Shown: piece after piece, positions 12,570 to 27,500 of the stretch
Layout of the letters: each line of letters starts with the position of its first letter
Position numbering within the stretch: the stretch's first letter is position 1
From: Fremontodendron californicum
Lineage: Eukaryota; Streptophyta; Magnoliopsida; Malvales; Malvaceae
Assembly (NCBI GenBank): GCA_030761205.1
Contig: JAULJL010000003.1
Span: 33,452,301 to 33,516,300 of the forward strand
DNA length: 64,000 bases
Reading direction: 5' to 3'
Position numbers and translations under genes: made by a program
The notes under the pieces: generated by a model
Database searches by the model: none
What the model was told of the DNA's origin: nothing
What the model saw: only the letters and a program-made list of their open reading frames with translations

Positions 12570-15500
12570 CCATCTTTGAATTGGCTCATCTGTAGTAGCC
12601 GAGGTTCTTATGCTAAACACCGAATTAGACTCGTATTTCACACCCTTATCCGTGTCGTGTCAACACATGTATTGTGCCTTAAATTGCCGAGCCCATGTAA
12701 ACAGAGTTTATTCTTATTTTCGAGTTAAGGCAGTTTCTAAGCTCTCCTATGCTATTCTTTTGTGCATTTCCATTAAGCTTCTGGTTATTTTATTTTCTTG
12801 CAGTTCCTTGAAGAGCTAGTCCATGGAAAGGATTTTGGAGAGGAGCCTGCAGGGTTACCAAATAAGCCTCTAAATAAAAAGATTACTTTCTCATATAGTG
12901 ACGATGAGGGCAATGATGATGAAGAGGAGGGTGATGATGCGGGAGAGGAGGAAGGGCAAGAGGAAGTGATTAAATCAGATATTAGTAGAGAAAATGATGC
13001 TAATCAAGAAAGTTTAACAAATAAAGGTTTGGATCATCGTAATTCAGATGATGTGTGCCATGGAAAGGTAACAGAAGAGACCAACAATAGTCAAAAGGAT
13101 GGGGCAAATATTGAAAATCAAGCAAATAATACTGAGGAGCCACCAGCAAAGAAACAATGCCTTGAAACAGTTACATCAAAGAGTACAACCAATGAAAAAG
13201 AGAAATCCATTGATAAGCTTATTGAAGCTGAGCTCAAAGAGCTTGGAGATAAGAGTAAGGTTAGTACCGCTGCTAAAGTTTGTAATTGATTATGCAGATT
13301 AACGGGATGCCAGATAGAGGAAAAATACATTTAGAAAAGCAATTTTTTGGGTGCTAACATACCTTTTTGACCACAAGTTATTTTTTTTTGTCATTTTGCA
13401 TGAAATTGAAAGAATTAAGGCAATTATATGCTTATTGGAAAAGAAAATGACAAACTAAAAAATGCTGATACAATTTTTTTTTTTTTTTTTAATTTAAGAT
13501 AGTATCATTAATGCAAAATACTTGATTGAAAATTCACATATTTCTTTTGATGCAAGATGGAAGTAGCCCAAATGAGGATGTTCCTTCCGTGTTACATTGA
13601 GCTTCACCAATAAAAACTAAGACATACTAGCTTGTTGTATTTAGTCTATCAACTTTAAACATGGTTCATCTGATTCTTTTAGTTGTTGAGAAATGAGTTA
13701 TTCGTGACTTTTTGTTCATTGCCTTTTCTTTTCAGATTCAATTCTCATTTTAAGTGTTGAATTGCTCAAGCTTTCTTTATGGCAATTAATTCTTGTCATC
13801 TCTTGCAAACAAATGGGTTGATGCTGGCCATTATTGCATTTTCTTTTTTCTTTTCCAGATTTTTTTACTTGAATCTTTTTTTTTCCTCTGCATCTTGTTC
13901 AAACAGAGGCAGTTCCTCAACCTTGATTCAGGTTGTAATGGTGTTGTCTTTGTTCAAATGCGGAAGAGAGATGGAAATCCTGGTCCCAAAGATATTGTGC
14001 AGCATATGATGACATCTGCTGCATCAACAAGGAAGCACATGTCAAGGTTCATTATTGACTTGCACGTTATGTTAAATATACAAAGCACATGCACATAGGA
14101 AATGGCATCTTGATAGTAGCAAGCTAAAATCTTATTGTTTCTGTTATTTAGGTTCATTTTAAGAGTCTTACCTATTGAAGTAGCATGCTATGCTTCAGAA
14201 GAGGAAATTACAAGAGCAATGAAACCTCTCATTGCGCAGTATTTTCCAGTGGATACAGAGAATCCTAGGAAGGTACAAAATAGATGAATCTCATCATTTT
14301 CTCATTCTTTTTAGTTTGATTTTCAAGTGATAAAATATTTTAGTTAGTGCTTCTAAGTGCTAGTTTTCCATAAAAATACAAGGACATATATTCAGATTAA
14401 GTTGGTTTGGAATGCAATAGGATGGGAAAAGGTGCATTGAATTTGAGCTTGCTTTCTATAAAACATTATTATATTTGTAAAAAAATTATATTTTAAATGT
14501 GTTGTAAGCATGTCTATTGTTTGTCTTTTGTCATAACGTGCCAAATACGAATTCAGCATGCTCAACACAAATAATGGAGTCGCCACTAATCATCTTATCT
14601 AGGTGTGATTAGTCACCTATACGAATCTATCATTTTTAAAATAATCCTACGCTTGACTAAGGTACCTTAAAAAGAATAGGTTTTGGTCTACTTATCAGAA
14701 CTAGGTTCGGGAGTTCGGTTACGTGTGGGGAAGGATTAGCACCCCCACAACGCCTATCTTAAAGATAGTATCTAATTATGTGATACTAAAAAGTCTTAAT
14801 TAAGTGGTTTTATCTATCCTATCTTCATTTTAATTTGTTTAAATATATCGAAAATTATTTTTTAAGCCTCCCTTCCATCAATCTAGAGGAATTGCTAAAA
14901 AGTTTCTTCACCTTGAGAGTATTCAAAAGAAATTAATCTTTCCATTGAAGAGGCTCCGTCGTCGGAAAAGTAAAATTTTATGCAAGACCCTTAAACCTAA
15001 GTCTAATCTTCATAATTAAAAACTTATATTTTATTCATGTTTGCTCAAAAATAAATCTTGATCTCAATATTGAAAATTATCTCTTAAAAACCTTTCCATC
15101 AATCTAGAAAATTTTTAAGAGAATTTTCTCACTTAGAAATTTCTTAGAAATTAATCAATCGTGATCTCCTCGAATTTCATCCTTGGAAGAAATCTTAATT
15201 TATTCTTGATTTTTGATTAAGCATATGAAAAATTATGACTTAGAAATGATCATTGAAAATTAATTATTTAAAAAAAAAAATTGACATTTTTGGTATCGAA
15301 AATTATCTCTTAAAAACATTTCCATCAATCTGGAGAATTTTTAAGAGAGTTTTCTCACATAGAAATTTTTTAGAAATCAACCAATCGTGATTTTTTCGAA
15401 TTTCATCATCGGAAAAGATCTCAATTTATTATTTTAATTAATAACCAATTGCAAAAATTCAATTAGTAAACATAATAAAATTTACCTAACTTAATTAAAA

Positions 15501-18500
15501 ATTATCCTAATAATAAAAAATAAATAATCAAAATAACAATTAATATACAATAATTTACATGAATAATAATAAAAAAAAATTAGCCATAAAAATTTACCTG
15601 CAACAATCAAAACTAAAATAAAATTAGTCAAAAATTAATAAATAAATAATAGTAATGCAAAAAGAAATAAATAATATAAAAAAATAAAACAAAACAGCTA
15701 CAAACGGGTCGGGTCAGCGTGCGGATCCACTTGACTCGAACCGGTTGCAGTTCTATAAAACTTAATTTTTTTTTTTGTTCATTTTCTCACCTCCTAAAAA
15801 ACAAACTCTTCTCTCTATCTCTCTCTCTCTCTCTCTCCCCCTCAAGAACAACAAGAACACAACCGCAAATTTCCAGAAACCAACCATCGTCCGTCGCTGC
15901 CGTCGCCGCTCGTAGTCGGTCGCCGCCGATCACTGAACCTAGAAAAATCCCAAAAAATCCAAAACCTTCCTTTCGGCCTCCTCTACTCGAAAATCAACTT
16001 GGTTTTTCCAAAATCACCTCCGAAAATCCTAGATCTAGGTTTGAAACCCGCGACTTCAACCTTTTCGATCTCCTCCTGCAACCGTCAGATGGTCACTAAA
16101 CTCCAGCCGAACGCTCCTCTCACATTTTCCTAAATTCCCACCGTCAGATTTCTCGAAATAAGTCCTAGAACCTAAAACTCAAAGAATTTCGAATCCCCCA
16201 CCTAAAAAAAAAAAAACTCAAATGCTTTTTTTCTTTGTTTTTGCTTCTATGTGTGTCGAGATTTTCTTTTGAGATTCTCTGTGTCCTTTGTTGTTGAATC
16301 CAGAGTTCTTTTTATAGGGAAAAATCCAATAGAGTCCTAGTTCTTTTGGATCCGGAGTTCTAATCCTAATCCAAATAAAAATCCACCTTCATCACAGTCC
16401 CAGAGTTTGATTCTGATCCAAAAAAGAGTTTGGATTTGATCCAAACTTATTTTTCCTTTTTTCCAATTTTTATTTTTTTCTTCTGATTTTTTATTTATTT
16501 AAATCCAAAAATAAAATAAGATTAAAAGTAAGATTAACATTAAAATTAAAATTAAAATTAAAATTAAAATTAAGCTAAAAATTAAAAAATAAACTTAAAC
16601 TAAAAGTAACAATAGAATAGCCCGGATAAAAACGAGTGTCTACAGTTACCCCTCTTTGTACATCTCCTGAGAATCAGGGATGTGCAAAGACGTAGACACC
16701 TCACATGTTCTCAAAAAAAAAAAAAAACTAAATACTTAAAGAAAATCCCATCGTAGATGCTCCTCTAAATAGGGGTGAGCATTAATCGGTTTGAACCGAT
16801 TAAACCGACCGAACCGATCAAATTTGGTTAATTCGGTTTGGTTTATTCGGTTTTGAAATTAGTCGGTTATGAAAATCGGTTTAGTCGGTTAGTTCGGTCG
16901 GTTGTCGATTTTCAAATTCATAACCGAATAGACCGAACTAACCGACGCTTTTAATTTTATATTAAGTATAATATAAATAAAATATATTTATGTTTATATA
17001 ATAATTTAAAATTATATATAATATAATATATTATTTATATTATATAATAATATATAATATATAATAAATAAAATATTTTTTAAATAGTTAAAACCGATTA
17101 AACCGACCGATTTAAGTCGGTTTCAGTTTTTTCGGTTTTAGAATCTTTGTCGATCGGTTCGGTCGATTTTATAGGTGTAGTCGGTTTAATCGATTTTCGG
17201 AATTTTGGAACCGAACCGATCGAATGCTCACCCCTACCTCTAAACAAGATGTAAACTTTAAATAAACCGAACACGAAAATATACTCCTCTACCGAGGCTT
17301 CAATTTTAAATATCCAAACGAAGAAAAACTCCTCCCATTGAGGCATCAACTTTAAATACCAAACGAAGAAAAACTCCTCCCAACGAGGCATCAACTTTAA
17401 ATACCAAACGAAATTTGAAAATTCTCAAATGTAAATGCTTTCTTCAAAAGAAATTTCAAGAATCATACCTTGAATCCCGAAAAGATTTGCTATCCTCTCA
17501 CAAATTGAAATTCCAAATTGAAATTCCTGTCCAAATTATACTAAATATCTGCAATAATCCTTCTTGAATGCGATGCAATACATGAATGTCATGAATGAAA
17601 TGCAGATGCATACCATGCAATGGATGTCATGAATGCACTGTGTGAATGATATCAACTCCCTAAACCTGTAATCAAGATAAAAGGTTCTCAAGCTTATTAT
17701 TCATCTCTCATATGTATTTGGCTTCAAACTTCTGGATTGAATTTTACTGTCTCTAAATTTGATTCATCCTAAAGATTTCCCTTCTCAAAGGTTTCAAAAC
17801 ACCAATTATTCATTATCTCATCTTATGACAAACTTAACTGGACTTAACATCTCATCATAGAAATTCTCATCTAAAAAATTCTTACTTTAAGGATTCTCAT
17901 CTTATCTCCCTATTTTTCTGCTTAATCATCCAAAGATTTCTCATAAAAATAAGTGCAGGGGTCTCTTAAAATTATTATTCCAATTTATCAATCATTATTC
18001 TAATTCTATAACAAATGCAATGCATCATGCATTCCCTCTATTCAATGCAAGTGTATAAAGTTGAGAATAACAAAATGAAAGGCAAGATAATCTGAAAAAG
18101 AAAGGTCTTTATTGACAATAATAAGAAAAAGAATTCATCTTGAAGGAACAAAAGAACATATCAGAGGTTAATCACAAAGATGTCGGGATAGTAAATCAGT
18201 ATCCAAACAATGAATATTCAGACAATATTAACAAATCATTCAGAATTCTTTTTCAAAAACCAATCCCATCGGTGTCTTCAATACTTCAGAGTTCATTAGA
18301 CCAGACATTGTCCCCATCCTTATGAAACTTTCCGAGTGACGTTCCTTCTCGTAGCCGTCCTTTCGATTTTCAACTTAAACATCCCCCAATTACCCAAACT
18401 GTTCTTTACGGATTTTCAATTTGAGTCCTTTTTCTTCTTTTTTTCCTTTTTTTTTTTCCTTTTTTTTGTTTAAACAAAATATTTCTTCACAACGTCTGAA

Positions 18501-21500
18501 TTAATCGGATTCGGCAAATCATCCCCATCCATTTCAGCCAAAATTAAAGCTCCACTTGAAAAAGTTTTTCACCACATATGGACCCTCCCAATTCGACGAC
18601 TATTTTCCTCGATGATTATGCTGATATGGAAGAATATTTTTCAAAACCAACTCTCATTCCCTGAAGTGTCTGGGACGAACTTTCTTATTATGCGCTCGCA
18701 TCATTTGTTTCTGGTACAACTGACCATGACAAAGCGTTGTAAGTCTCTTCTCCTTAATGAGATTCAACTGCTCATAGAGGTCTCGTACTCATTCTGCTTC
18801 TTCCAATTCAACCTCTTTTAGCACCCTTAAAGAAGGAATTTATACCTCAACTGGCAATACAGCCTCCATTCCGTACACCAAAGAAAATGGGGTTGCCCCT
18901 GTGGATGTGCGAACCGAAGTTCTATAAGCATGCAGGACAAAAAGCAACTTCTCATGCCAATCTTCGTAGACATCAGTCATATTTTTCACAATCTTTTTGA
19001 TATTCTTATTTGCTGTTTCCACAGCTCCATTCATCTTTGGACGATATGGTGCTGAGTTATGGTGCTTGATCTTGAACAAATCTCTTTCAACATCTTGCTA
19101 TTCAAATTACGAGCATTATCAGAAATGATCCTCTCCGGTAGTCCATATCGACAAATTATCTCTTTTTTATGAACTTACATACTACTACTCGTGTTACACT
19201 TGCATACGAGGCTGCTTCTACCCACTTCGTGAAATAATCAATGACCACAAAAATGAATCGGTGTCCATTCGTCGCCTTCGGGGTAATAGGTCCAATCACA
19301 TCCATGCCCCACATTGAGAACGGTCATGGAGGTGCCAAAACATGCAACTCATTTGGAGGAGCGTTAATCTTATCCACATAGATCTGACATTTATGACATT
19401 TTCGGGCATAGTCAATACAGTCCCTCTCAAGCGTCAACCAACAATATCCCGCTCTTATTATTTGCCTAACAATCATATGACCTTTCGCATGTGCCCCACA
19501 AATTTCATCATGCACTTCTAGTATCTTCTTTGCTTCTACAGCGTCAACACATCTCAAAAGCACTTGATCTCGACTCCTCTTATACAATATTTCTCCATAA
19601 AGGAAGAAACCCATAGCCAATCTTCGGATGAGCCGTTTATCATTATCTGAGGCGTGTTCTGGGTACCGCTGATATTTGACATATTGTATGATGTCATAAT
19701 ATCAAGGCTAACCATCAACTTCTTCTTTAACATCTAAACAATGTGTCGGAGACCTTTTCACATCCAACTTGATTGGTTGAATCTCAGCATTTTTGTCCAG
19801 CTTAAAACATCGTGACCAAAATGGCTAAAGCATCAGCCATCTGATTTTTTTTTTCTCGGGATAGTTGTTGAAACTGAATCTTCTCAAATTGCTTGATTAA
19901 TTCAGTTATGTATTTCTAGTATAAGATCAACTTCGAACCCATTGTCTCCCATTCTCCCTTCAACTGATAAATAACCAGAGCTGAATCACCATATACTTCC
20001 AACACATCAATCTTTCTTTCAATCGCCGCTTGCAAACCCATGACGCATGCCTCATACTCATTGTTGGTGCAATTAAAATCCAATGGTGCAGTAATAGGAT
20101 AATATTGAACATCTGGGGATATCAAGATTACCCAAATTCCATGCCCCAAAGCATTAGTAGCTCCATCAAAGAACATCTTCCAGGGTTTTTCTTCACACTC
20201 TTCATCATCTCCATCTAAAATGGCCATCAAATCCTCATTCGGGAAATCAAAATGCATTGGCTCATATTCTTCAAAAGCACGATCTGCCTGGAATTCAGCT
20301 ATCACGCTTCCTTTTATTGCTTTCTGAGTCACATAGACGATGTATATTCAGACAAAGTGACTTGCCATCTTGCAATTCTTCCTGATAACGAAAGCTTCTC
20401 AAAAATGTACTTCAGAGGATTTAACTTTGCTATGAGCCACATTGTATTGTACAACATATACTGCCTGAGTCTGTGAGCTGTCCACGTCAGAGTGCAACAC
20501 ATCTTTTCTACTGATGAGTATATAGATTCATCATCAGTGAACTTTTTACTCATATAATAGATGGCATGCTCTTTCTTTCCTGTTTCATCTCGTTGCCCTA
20601 GAACACATCCTATGGATTTCTCAAACACTGTCAAATACAGAATCAATGGTTTTCCTGGAATCGGAGGAACCAACACTGGCGGATTTGACAAATATTCTTT
20701 GACTTTCTCAAAAGCTTCGTAACATTCTTCATTCCATTCACCAGTATCATGCTTGCAAAGAAGCTTGAAGATAGGATCACATTTGAAAATAAGTTGGGAA
20801 ATAAAGTGTGCTATATAGTTCAACCTTCTCAAGAAATCTCTCACTTCTTTTTGAGTACGAGAGGGAGAAATTTTGAATCGCCCATATTTTATCTGGATTC
20901 ACTTCGATCCCTCTATCACTAACCACAAAACCACTTGCCTAACTTGACACCGAACGTACACTTGGTAGGATTCAATCTCAGCTGGAACTTTCTCAGTCTC
21001 TCAAACAATTTCTTGAGATTAACTATATGATCTTCTCCCTCACGAGATTTTGCGATCATGTTATCTACATGCACCTCAATCTCTTTATGCATCATGTCAT
21101 GGAATAGTCACCATCGCCCTTTGGTAAGTAGCTCCAGCATTTTTCAACTCAAAAGGCATAACTTTATAACAAAAGGTTTTCCACATTGTAACAAATGTGG
21201 TTTTCTCCATATTCTCCGAGGTCATCTTAATTTGGTTATGCCTTGAAAAACCGTCCATGAATGAAAACGTGAAATGTCTAGCAGTATTATCCACGAGAGT
21301 GTCAATGTGAGGCAAAAGAAAGTTATCCTTTGGACTTGCCTTGTTCAGAATTCGGTAATCCACACACATTCTCACATTCCTATCTTTCTTAGGAATTGGG
21401 ACTATGTTGGCTACCCACTCCGGGTATTTAGCTACCTCTAGAAAGCCTGCATCGAATTGCTTTTTCATTTTTTGATCTTCAACAACATTTTTGGCTTCAT

Positions 21501-24500
21501 CTGTCGCAACTTTTGTTGTACTGGCTTGCATTCTGGCTTCAAAGACAATTTGTGATCCACAATATCTATATCCAAATCCGACATGTCTTTGTATGACCAT
21601 GCGAACACATCCACAAATTCTCTAAGCAACTCTTCTAATCTTTTCTTTTGAGCAGGCGATAATGACGTGTCGATTTTAACTTCTTTTCTATTTTTTTCAT
21701 CTCCCAAATTGATCATCTCAGCACCTCTTGATGTGGCTCAATCGGTTTCTTTTCTTGTTCCATTAATCTCAATAAATCTTAAGACAAAGTATAATCATCT
21801 GAATCCTCTTTGTTATCAAATTCACCAACATGAACTGAATTTTCAAAATCGAATTCCAAATTATTGTTATGATTGTCTTTGTATTCATTACTTGACATCC
21901 TGAAATTGAATGAAATTGAAAGAATATGTATTGGTATGCGAAGAAGAAAAATGACAATGATGAATGAATAGAGGGAATGAAAATGCATCGCATTGCTATT
22001 TTATTAAAATAATGATGAATAAACTAGCCCATACATAAAAGAGTAAAAGACCATCCCTAATGCCCTTGGACATGAGCAACTAGGGACTTGACTCACTGCA
22101 TTACATTTTATGAGATTCAAGGATAACTGACAGCTTGGTCATTTTCCAATTACCCAAGTCCATTTTTGGTGCACATGGGTTCACAAACAATTCTCTTTCA
22201 TCATCATATTCCACTTCTTCTTTCTCCACCACTTGAATCGAAAGCTCTGAAAAAGCTCATTCTAAGCTTAGTTGAGGCATATCCAGGTTAATACATCCTC
22301 TTGAACGAGAAGTGATATAAAGATTAGGAATGACTAACTTCTTTGGCTCCCACTCATACCCCACCATGCGAGCCATCCTCCTTTCCCTCTTTTCAGCTTC
22401 AATCATCTCTCTATCCTTTCTGGTCGGCTTGTAACCTATCCCAAACCTTTCCTTGTTTTCTCGTATCAGTGGCATTTTCCTGATCCCTTGAAGATGCTTC
22501 CTTAACCCGAATCCAACACGCTAGCCCATTCCAATAGTCTACTTGAACAACATGCTAACAATTCGAGAAAAACATGGAGCAGGCACCTTAGACCTTTCAC
22601 CCACATAGGTCGCATTGATGAACTCAAAAGATATGAATGAACATTCTAGCGCTTCATCAGCTGCCTCCACATAAGGAGTGGTTGGGGATTTTGTTATCAA
22701 CAAATCTTTTTCCCCATTAACACACACAAGATAATCTTCCATAATAAACTTGATTTTCTGATGCAATGATGATGGGACCGCTCCTGCCATATGAATCCAT
22801 GACCTTCTCAACAAACAACTATAAGATGGCGAGATTTTCATAACCTGAAACTTTATATTGAAAGTGCAAGGGCCGATCTGCAAAGACATTTCAATATCCC
22901 TAAAACCGCTCGACGGGTTCCATCAAAGGCTCTCACAATCATATGACTGGGTTGGAGGTGAGACACATCAATTAGCAACTTGGATAATATAGTCACTGGC
23001 ATGACGTTAACGGAAGAACCATTATCAATAAGAACTTTGACCATAACATGGCCCTTGCACTTGACTTTGATATGGAGGGCTTTGATACTACCCCTGCCCT
23101 TTGAAGGGATCTCATCATCATTAAAAGTTATAAAATTAACAGCTACCAGATTCCCTACAATTTGATTCACATTCTCCACAGAAATGTTGTGAGCCACATA
23201 TGCCTTATTCAACACTTTCAACAAAGTCTCTTTACGAGACTCGAAATTCAACAACAAAGACAATAGTGAAATCCGAGCTGACATTTTGTTCAACTGTTCT
23301 ACAACACTATACTCACTATGTTTAATCAGCTTCAAAAACTCACAAGCTTCTCTCTCAGTCACCGGCTTCTTATACTCAACATCTTGAACCACCAATGGGT
23401 TCGTCTTGCTTCCTGAATCTTCATTATTTTCTCCTCTTGCTTTTCCTTTCCTGTCCCTTTCAAGCATTTCGGGCGAACAACAACGCCCACTCCTGGTCAT
23501 ACCCCCTACCCCAGTCAAATTTGCAGTCTTGGCGGTTTCAGAATTAATCATGACTGTACCACCATTAGGATCTCGAGTTATGACATCACATTTGTATCTC
23601 CAAGGCACTGCCTTATCATTTTTGTACGGAAAAGGGCTCAGGACACTGATTGTAACAACTGGCTTCTTAGCACAAATTGGCTTCTCACTTTCAATCTGAC
23701 TTGTCCTTTTCTCATAGAAAAACGTTATTGGTTTCACAACGGGCAATGAAGATTCTTAATGACAGTGATCAAACCAGTCATGATGATATTACTTGGGTCA
23801 TACCAGCTATGATGATTATTTAAATTGGTCGGTACAGGGCAAATCATGTCAGCTTCGACCAAAACATCAAAAATATGGTCCATTGAAGTTGTAACTTCAT
23901 CCACATTTCTCTTAATGACAGTGATCTTGTCATCCTCTAAGGCATTGACCGCTGGCCCAGCATGGTTTGGTAAAGGATTACCACTAACGTTTGGCCCACC
24001 TTTTTCCTCACAGTTGATCAAACCAACTTTGACGAGGCTTTGCACCTTATACTTCAATGCAGTGCAATTTTCTATAGAGTGTCCAATATTCCCTGAATGA
24101 TAATCACATCGGACATTAGGGTCATACCACCTGGGATATGGAGGTTTTAGAGGCTCCAAGTGTACTGGTGCAACCAAATGGTTTTTGATAAGGTCTGGAA
24201 GTAAGTCTGTATAGGACATGGAATCGGATCAATAGGTGTTCTTTCTTGGCCAACTCGTGGCCCTCTTGGGTTATTTATGGATTAATTGGTTTGTATTGGT
24301 GGTCTGACCGGAGGAACTGGCGGTCTGGGACGAAAATTTGGCTAAAAGCTTGTGGTGGTGTAGGTGGACATGTGTATGGAATTGGGGCAATGGCATTCGT
24401 GTTTGGGTAGTAAGGCTGGTACACGGGTTGTGGGATATAGCCTCCCATTTGTTGCCTTCCATATGCAACGGCTTGAACATCAACTTCTTTCTTCTTGGGA

Positions 24501-27500
24501 GTGCCACTCTTCTTTGCGATGGACTCCCCTCCTCCAATCTTACTACTCTTAATGGCATTCTTTATAATTTCACTGAAAATCACCATATCGGCAAAATTCT
24601 TCGTGGCATTTCCGATCATTCTATCATAGTACGGGGCCTTAATGTTACTGCTGAAAATTAGGGATTTCCAGCTGGAAACCCAATGCTGGAAATCAAGTGT
24701 TACTGCTGGAAATTAGGGATTTCCAGCTGGAAACCCAATGCTGGAAATCAGGGATTTCCAGCTGGAAACCCAAGGCTGGAAATCAGGGATTTCCAGCTTG
24801 ACATTAGCTGTAAATTAGGGTGTCAAATTCCTATCTTCATGTATAAATACCTTGTAATAGACTAGTTCTAGGACATGAAAAATAAAACCTCTCTTCATGA
24901 TATCAGAACTCTCTGGGCATTTCCTGTTTCTGTTTCAGATCTCTTGGTCTAATTTCTGTTTTTGTTTTAGTTCTAACATGGTATCAGAGCAAGTTTGATT
25001 TTTTTTCTTGGGTTTAGTTTCAGTCAGTGAGCATATTTTTTTTTCTCTTGGGATTCAGTTTTTCTTGGGTAATTTTTTTTCTTGGGTTTCAGTTCTTCTT
25101 GGGTTTCAGTTTCGGTCAGTGGGTAAATTTTTTCCTTGGGTTTCTGTCGACATCAACAGTGGGTGTTGATTCGATTTCGTGGCTATTTTTTCTTGGGTAT
25201 TTTTCTAGTGGTGTTTTATTACACTTTTCTGGTGGGATATTTTTTTCTGCATCTTGGTTGCATCATGTCATCGGATAAGTTGGAATCGTTTCCTATTAGG
25301 TTTACTGGCAAAAATTATTCTGCCTGGGAGTTTCAATTTCGATTATTTGTGAAAGGAAGAGAATTGTGGGGTCACATTGATGGGAGTGCTCCCGCACCTC
25401 TAGATGCGGAGGCTTTGTCTAAGTGGGAAATTAAGGATGCTAGGGTTATGACTTGGATCCTTAGCTCGGTTGAGCCTCATCTTGTTCTCAACCTGAAACC
25501 TTATAAAACCGCTGCTACTATGTGGCATTATCTCAACACAGTTTACAATCAAGACAACTCCGCTAGGAGATTTCAACTGGAATATGAGCTGGCTAATTTC
25601 ACACAGGGAAGTCTCTCAATTGAGGAATATTTTTCTGGTTTTCAAACCCTTTGGACTGATTATTCGGATATTGTTTATGCTAATGTTCCTGCTGCAGCTC
25701 TCTCTGCTGTCCAGGCCGTGCATGCAACTAGCAAGCGCGATCAATTTTTGATGAAGCTACGCCCTGATTTTGAAATTGCTCGGTCTAATCTGATGAATCG
25801 TCATCCTGTACCATATCTGGATGCCTGTTTGGGTGAACTTCTTCGAGAGGAGCAGCGTTTGATAACTCAGGCTGCCATGGAACATCAGGCTAATGTTAGT
25901 ACACCTGTCTCTATGGCTTATGCAGCACAAGGAAGGAATAAAGGTAGAGATATGCGTGTTGTCCAGTGCTTTAGTTGTAAAGCTTTTGGTCATATTGCTC
26001 GGAATTGTCCCAAGAAGTTCTGTAACTACTGTAAGAAACAGGGTCATATCATCTTTGCTTGTCCCATTCGACCTGAACGGAAGCCGGGTACTGCCTATCA
26101 TTGTTCTACTGCATTGCCTGCTGCCTCGCCGGTTGTTCCTATTCCTTCTTCCACAGCCTTAGCCAACCCGAACACACTCACTCCTGAAATGGTACAACAG
26201 ATGATCATTTCTGCCTTTTCTACTTTTGGACTCTCAGGTAATCATAAAGTTTCTTCTAAACCATGGTATTTTGACTCTGGTGCCTCTAACCATATGACCA
26301 ATACTGTTGTCCCTCTTTCCAATGTCAAAAATTACGATGGAAATCTGACAATTAACACCGCTGATGGCAGTTCTCTGCCTATCAGTGCTGTTGGTGATCT
26401 TTCCTCTTCCTTAACTGATGTTTTTGTGTCTCCTGCCCTCTCCACAAATCTTATTTCTGTTGGTCAATTGGTTGATAATAATTGTAATGTACATTTCTCT
26501 CGTTCTGGTTGTGTTGTGCAGGATCAAGTGTCAGGGAAGATGATCGCGAAGGGGCCTAAAGTGGGCCGACTCTTTCCTCTTCATGTTTCTCCTTCCACTA
26601 TTATCCCTAGTTCTCCTTTACTTTCATTTGCATGTAATGTTGTTGGTTCTAGAAATAATCTGTGGCATAGACGTCTAGGTCACCCCAACTCTGATGTACT
26701 TCGTACTTTGTCACATTCAGGTTTATTGGGAAATAAAGCATGTTCTTCTCTTGATCTCTCTTTTGATTGTCCATCATGCAAACTTGGGAAAAGTAAAGTT
26801 CTACCCTTTCCTCATCATGCATCTCGTGCATCCCAATGTTTTGATGTTATTCATAGTGATGTTTGGGGAATTGCACCTATTGTTTCTCATGCGCATTACA
26901 AGTATTTTGTTACCTTCATTGATGATTTTAGTCGGTTTACTTGGGTTTACTTCCTTCGGGCTAAGGCCGAAGTTTTTTTAGTCTTTAAGCGCTTTCTTGC
27001 ACTCCTTGAAACTCAATTTTCTACCAGCATCAAAGTATTACGCTCTGATTCGGGCGGTGAATACATGTCTAATGAGTTTCAGGATTTTCTTCAAACCAAA
27101 GGGATCTTATCTCAGCGTTCTTGTCCTTCGACACCACAACAAAACGGTGTTGCTGAGAGAAAAAATCGACACCTTCTTGATGTGGTAAGAACTATTTTAC
27201 TTGAATCATCTGTTCCTCCTCGTTTTTGGTGTGAAGCACTTTCTACTGCTGTTCATTTGATCAATCGCTTACCCTCTCCTACGTTAAAACATGTTTCTCC
27301 TTTCTTTAAGTTGTTTGGTCATTCTCCTTCCTATTCTGAACTACGTACCTTTGGTTGTGTTTGTTTTGTGCATCTCTCTACTCATGAACGTCATAAACTT
27401 ACTGCTCAGTCTGTTAAGTGTGTTTTTCTTGGTTATGCTATCTCTCAAAAGGGATATGTTTGTTATGATCCTCAGGCTCGTCGTATAAGAGTTTCTAGGA

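Larger units (their letters stand above)
16645..18839. other. 3' non-coding region of the Gypsy element
   Basis: Lies between integrase and 3' LTR in the element's own orientation. Contains the polypurine tract next to the LTR, a hAT MITE, a short minisatellite and otherwise diverged non-coding sequence. The final part (18500-18840) still shows traces of the integrase C-terminal region in broken frames. Confidence 0.6.

Noticed and set aside
15719..16099. 126-codon + strand frame rich in Ser/Pro/Arg
   Set aside because: Lies inside the Gypsy LTR, and the matching frame in the other LTR (35158-35514) diverges by indels. LTR non-coding sequence, not a gene.
17098..17394. Minus-strand frame of 98 codons with repeated WEEFFFVW phrases
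   Set aside because: It is the translation of the 58-bp minisatellite and of the hAT end; no start context and no homology pattern.
25136..25264. Upstream 43 codons of the Copia frame as part of the polyprotein, with an apparent membrane segment
   Set aside because: The first in-frame ATG is at 25265, which gives the normal gag start; the hydrophobic run is the T-rich untranslated leader.
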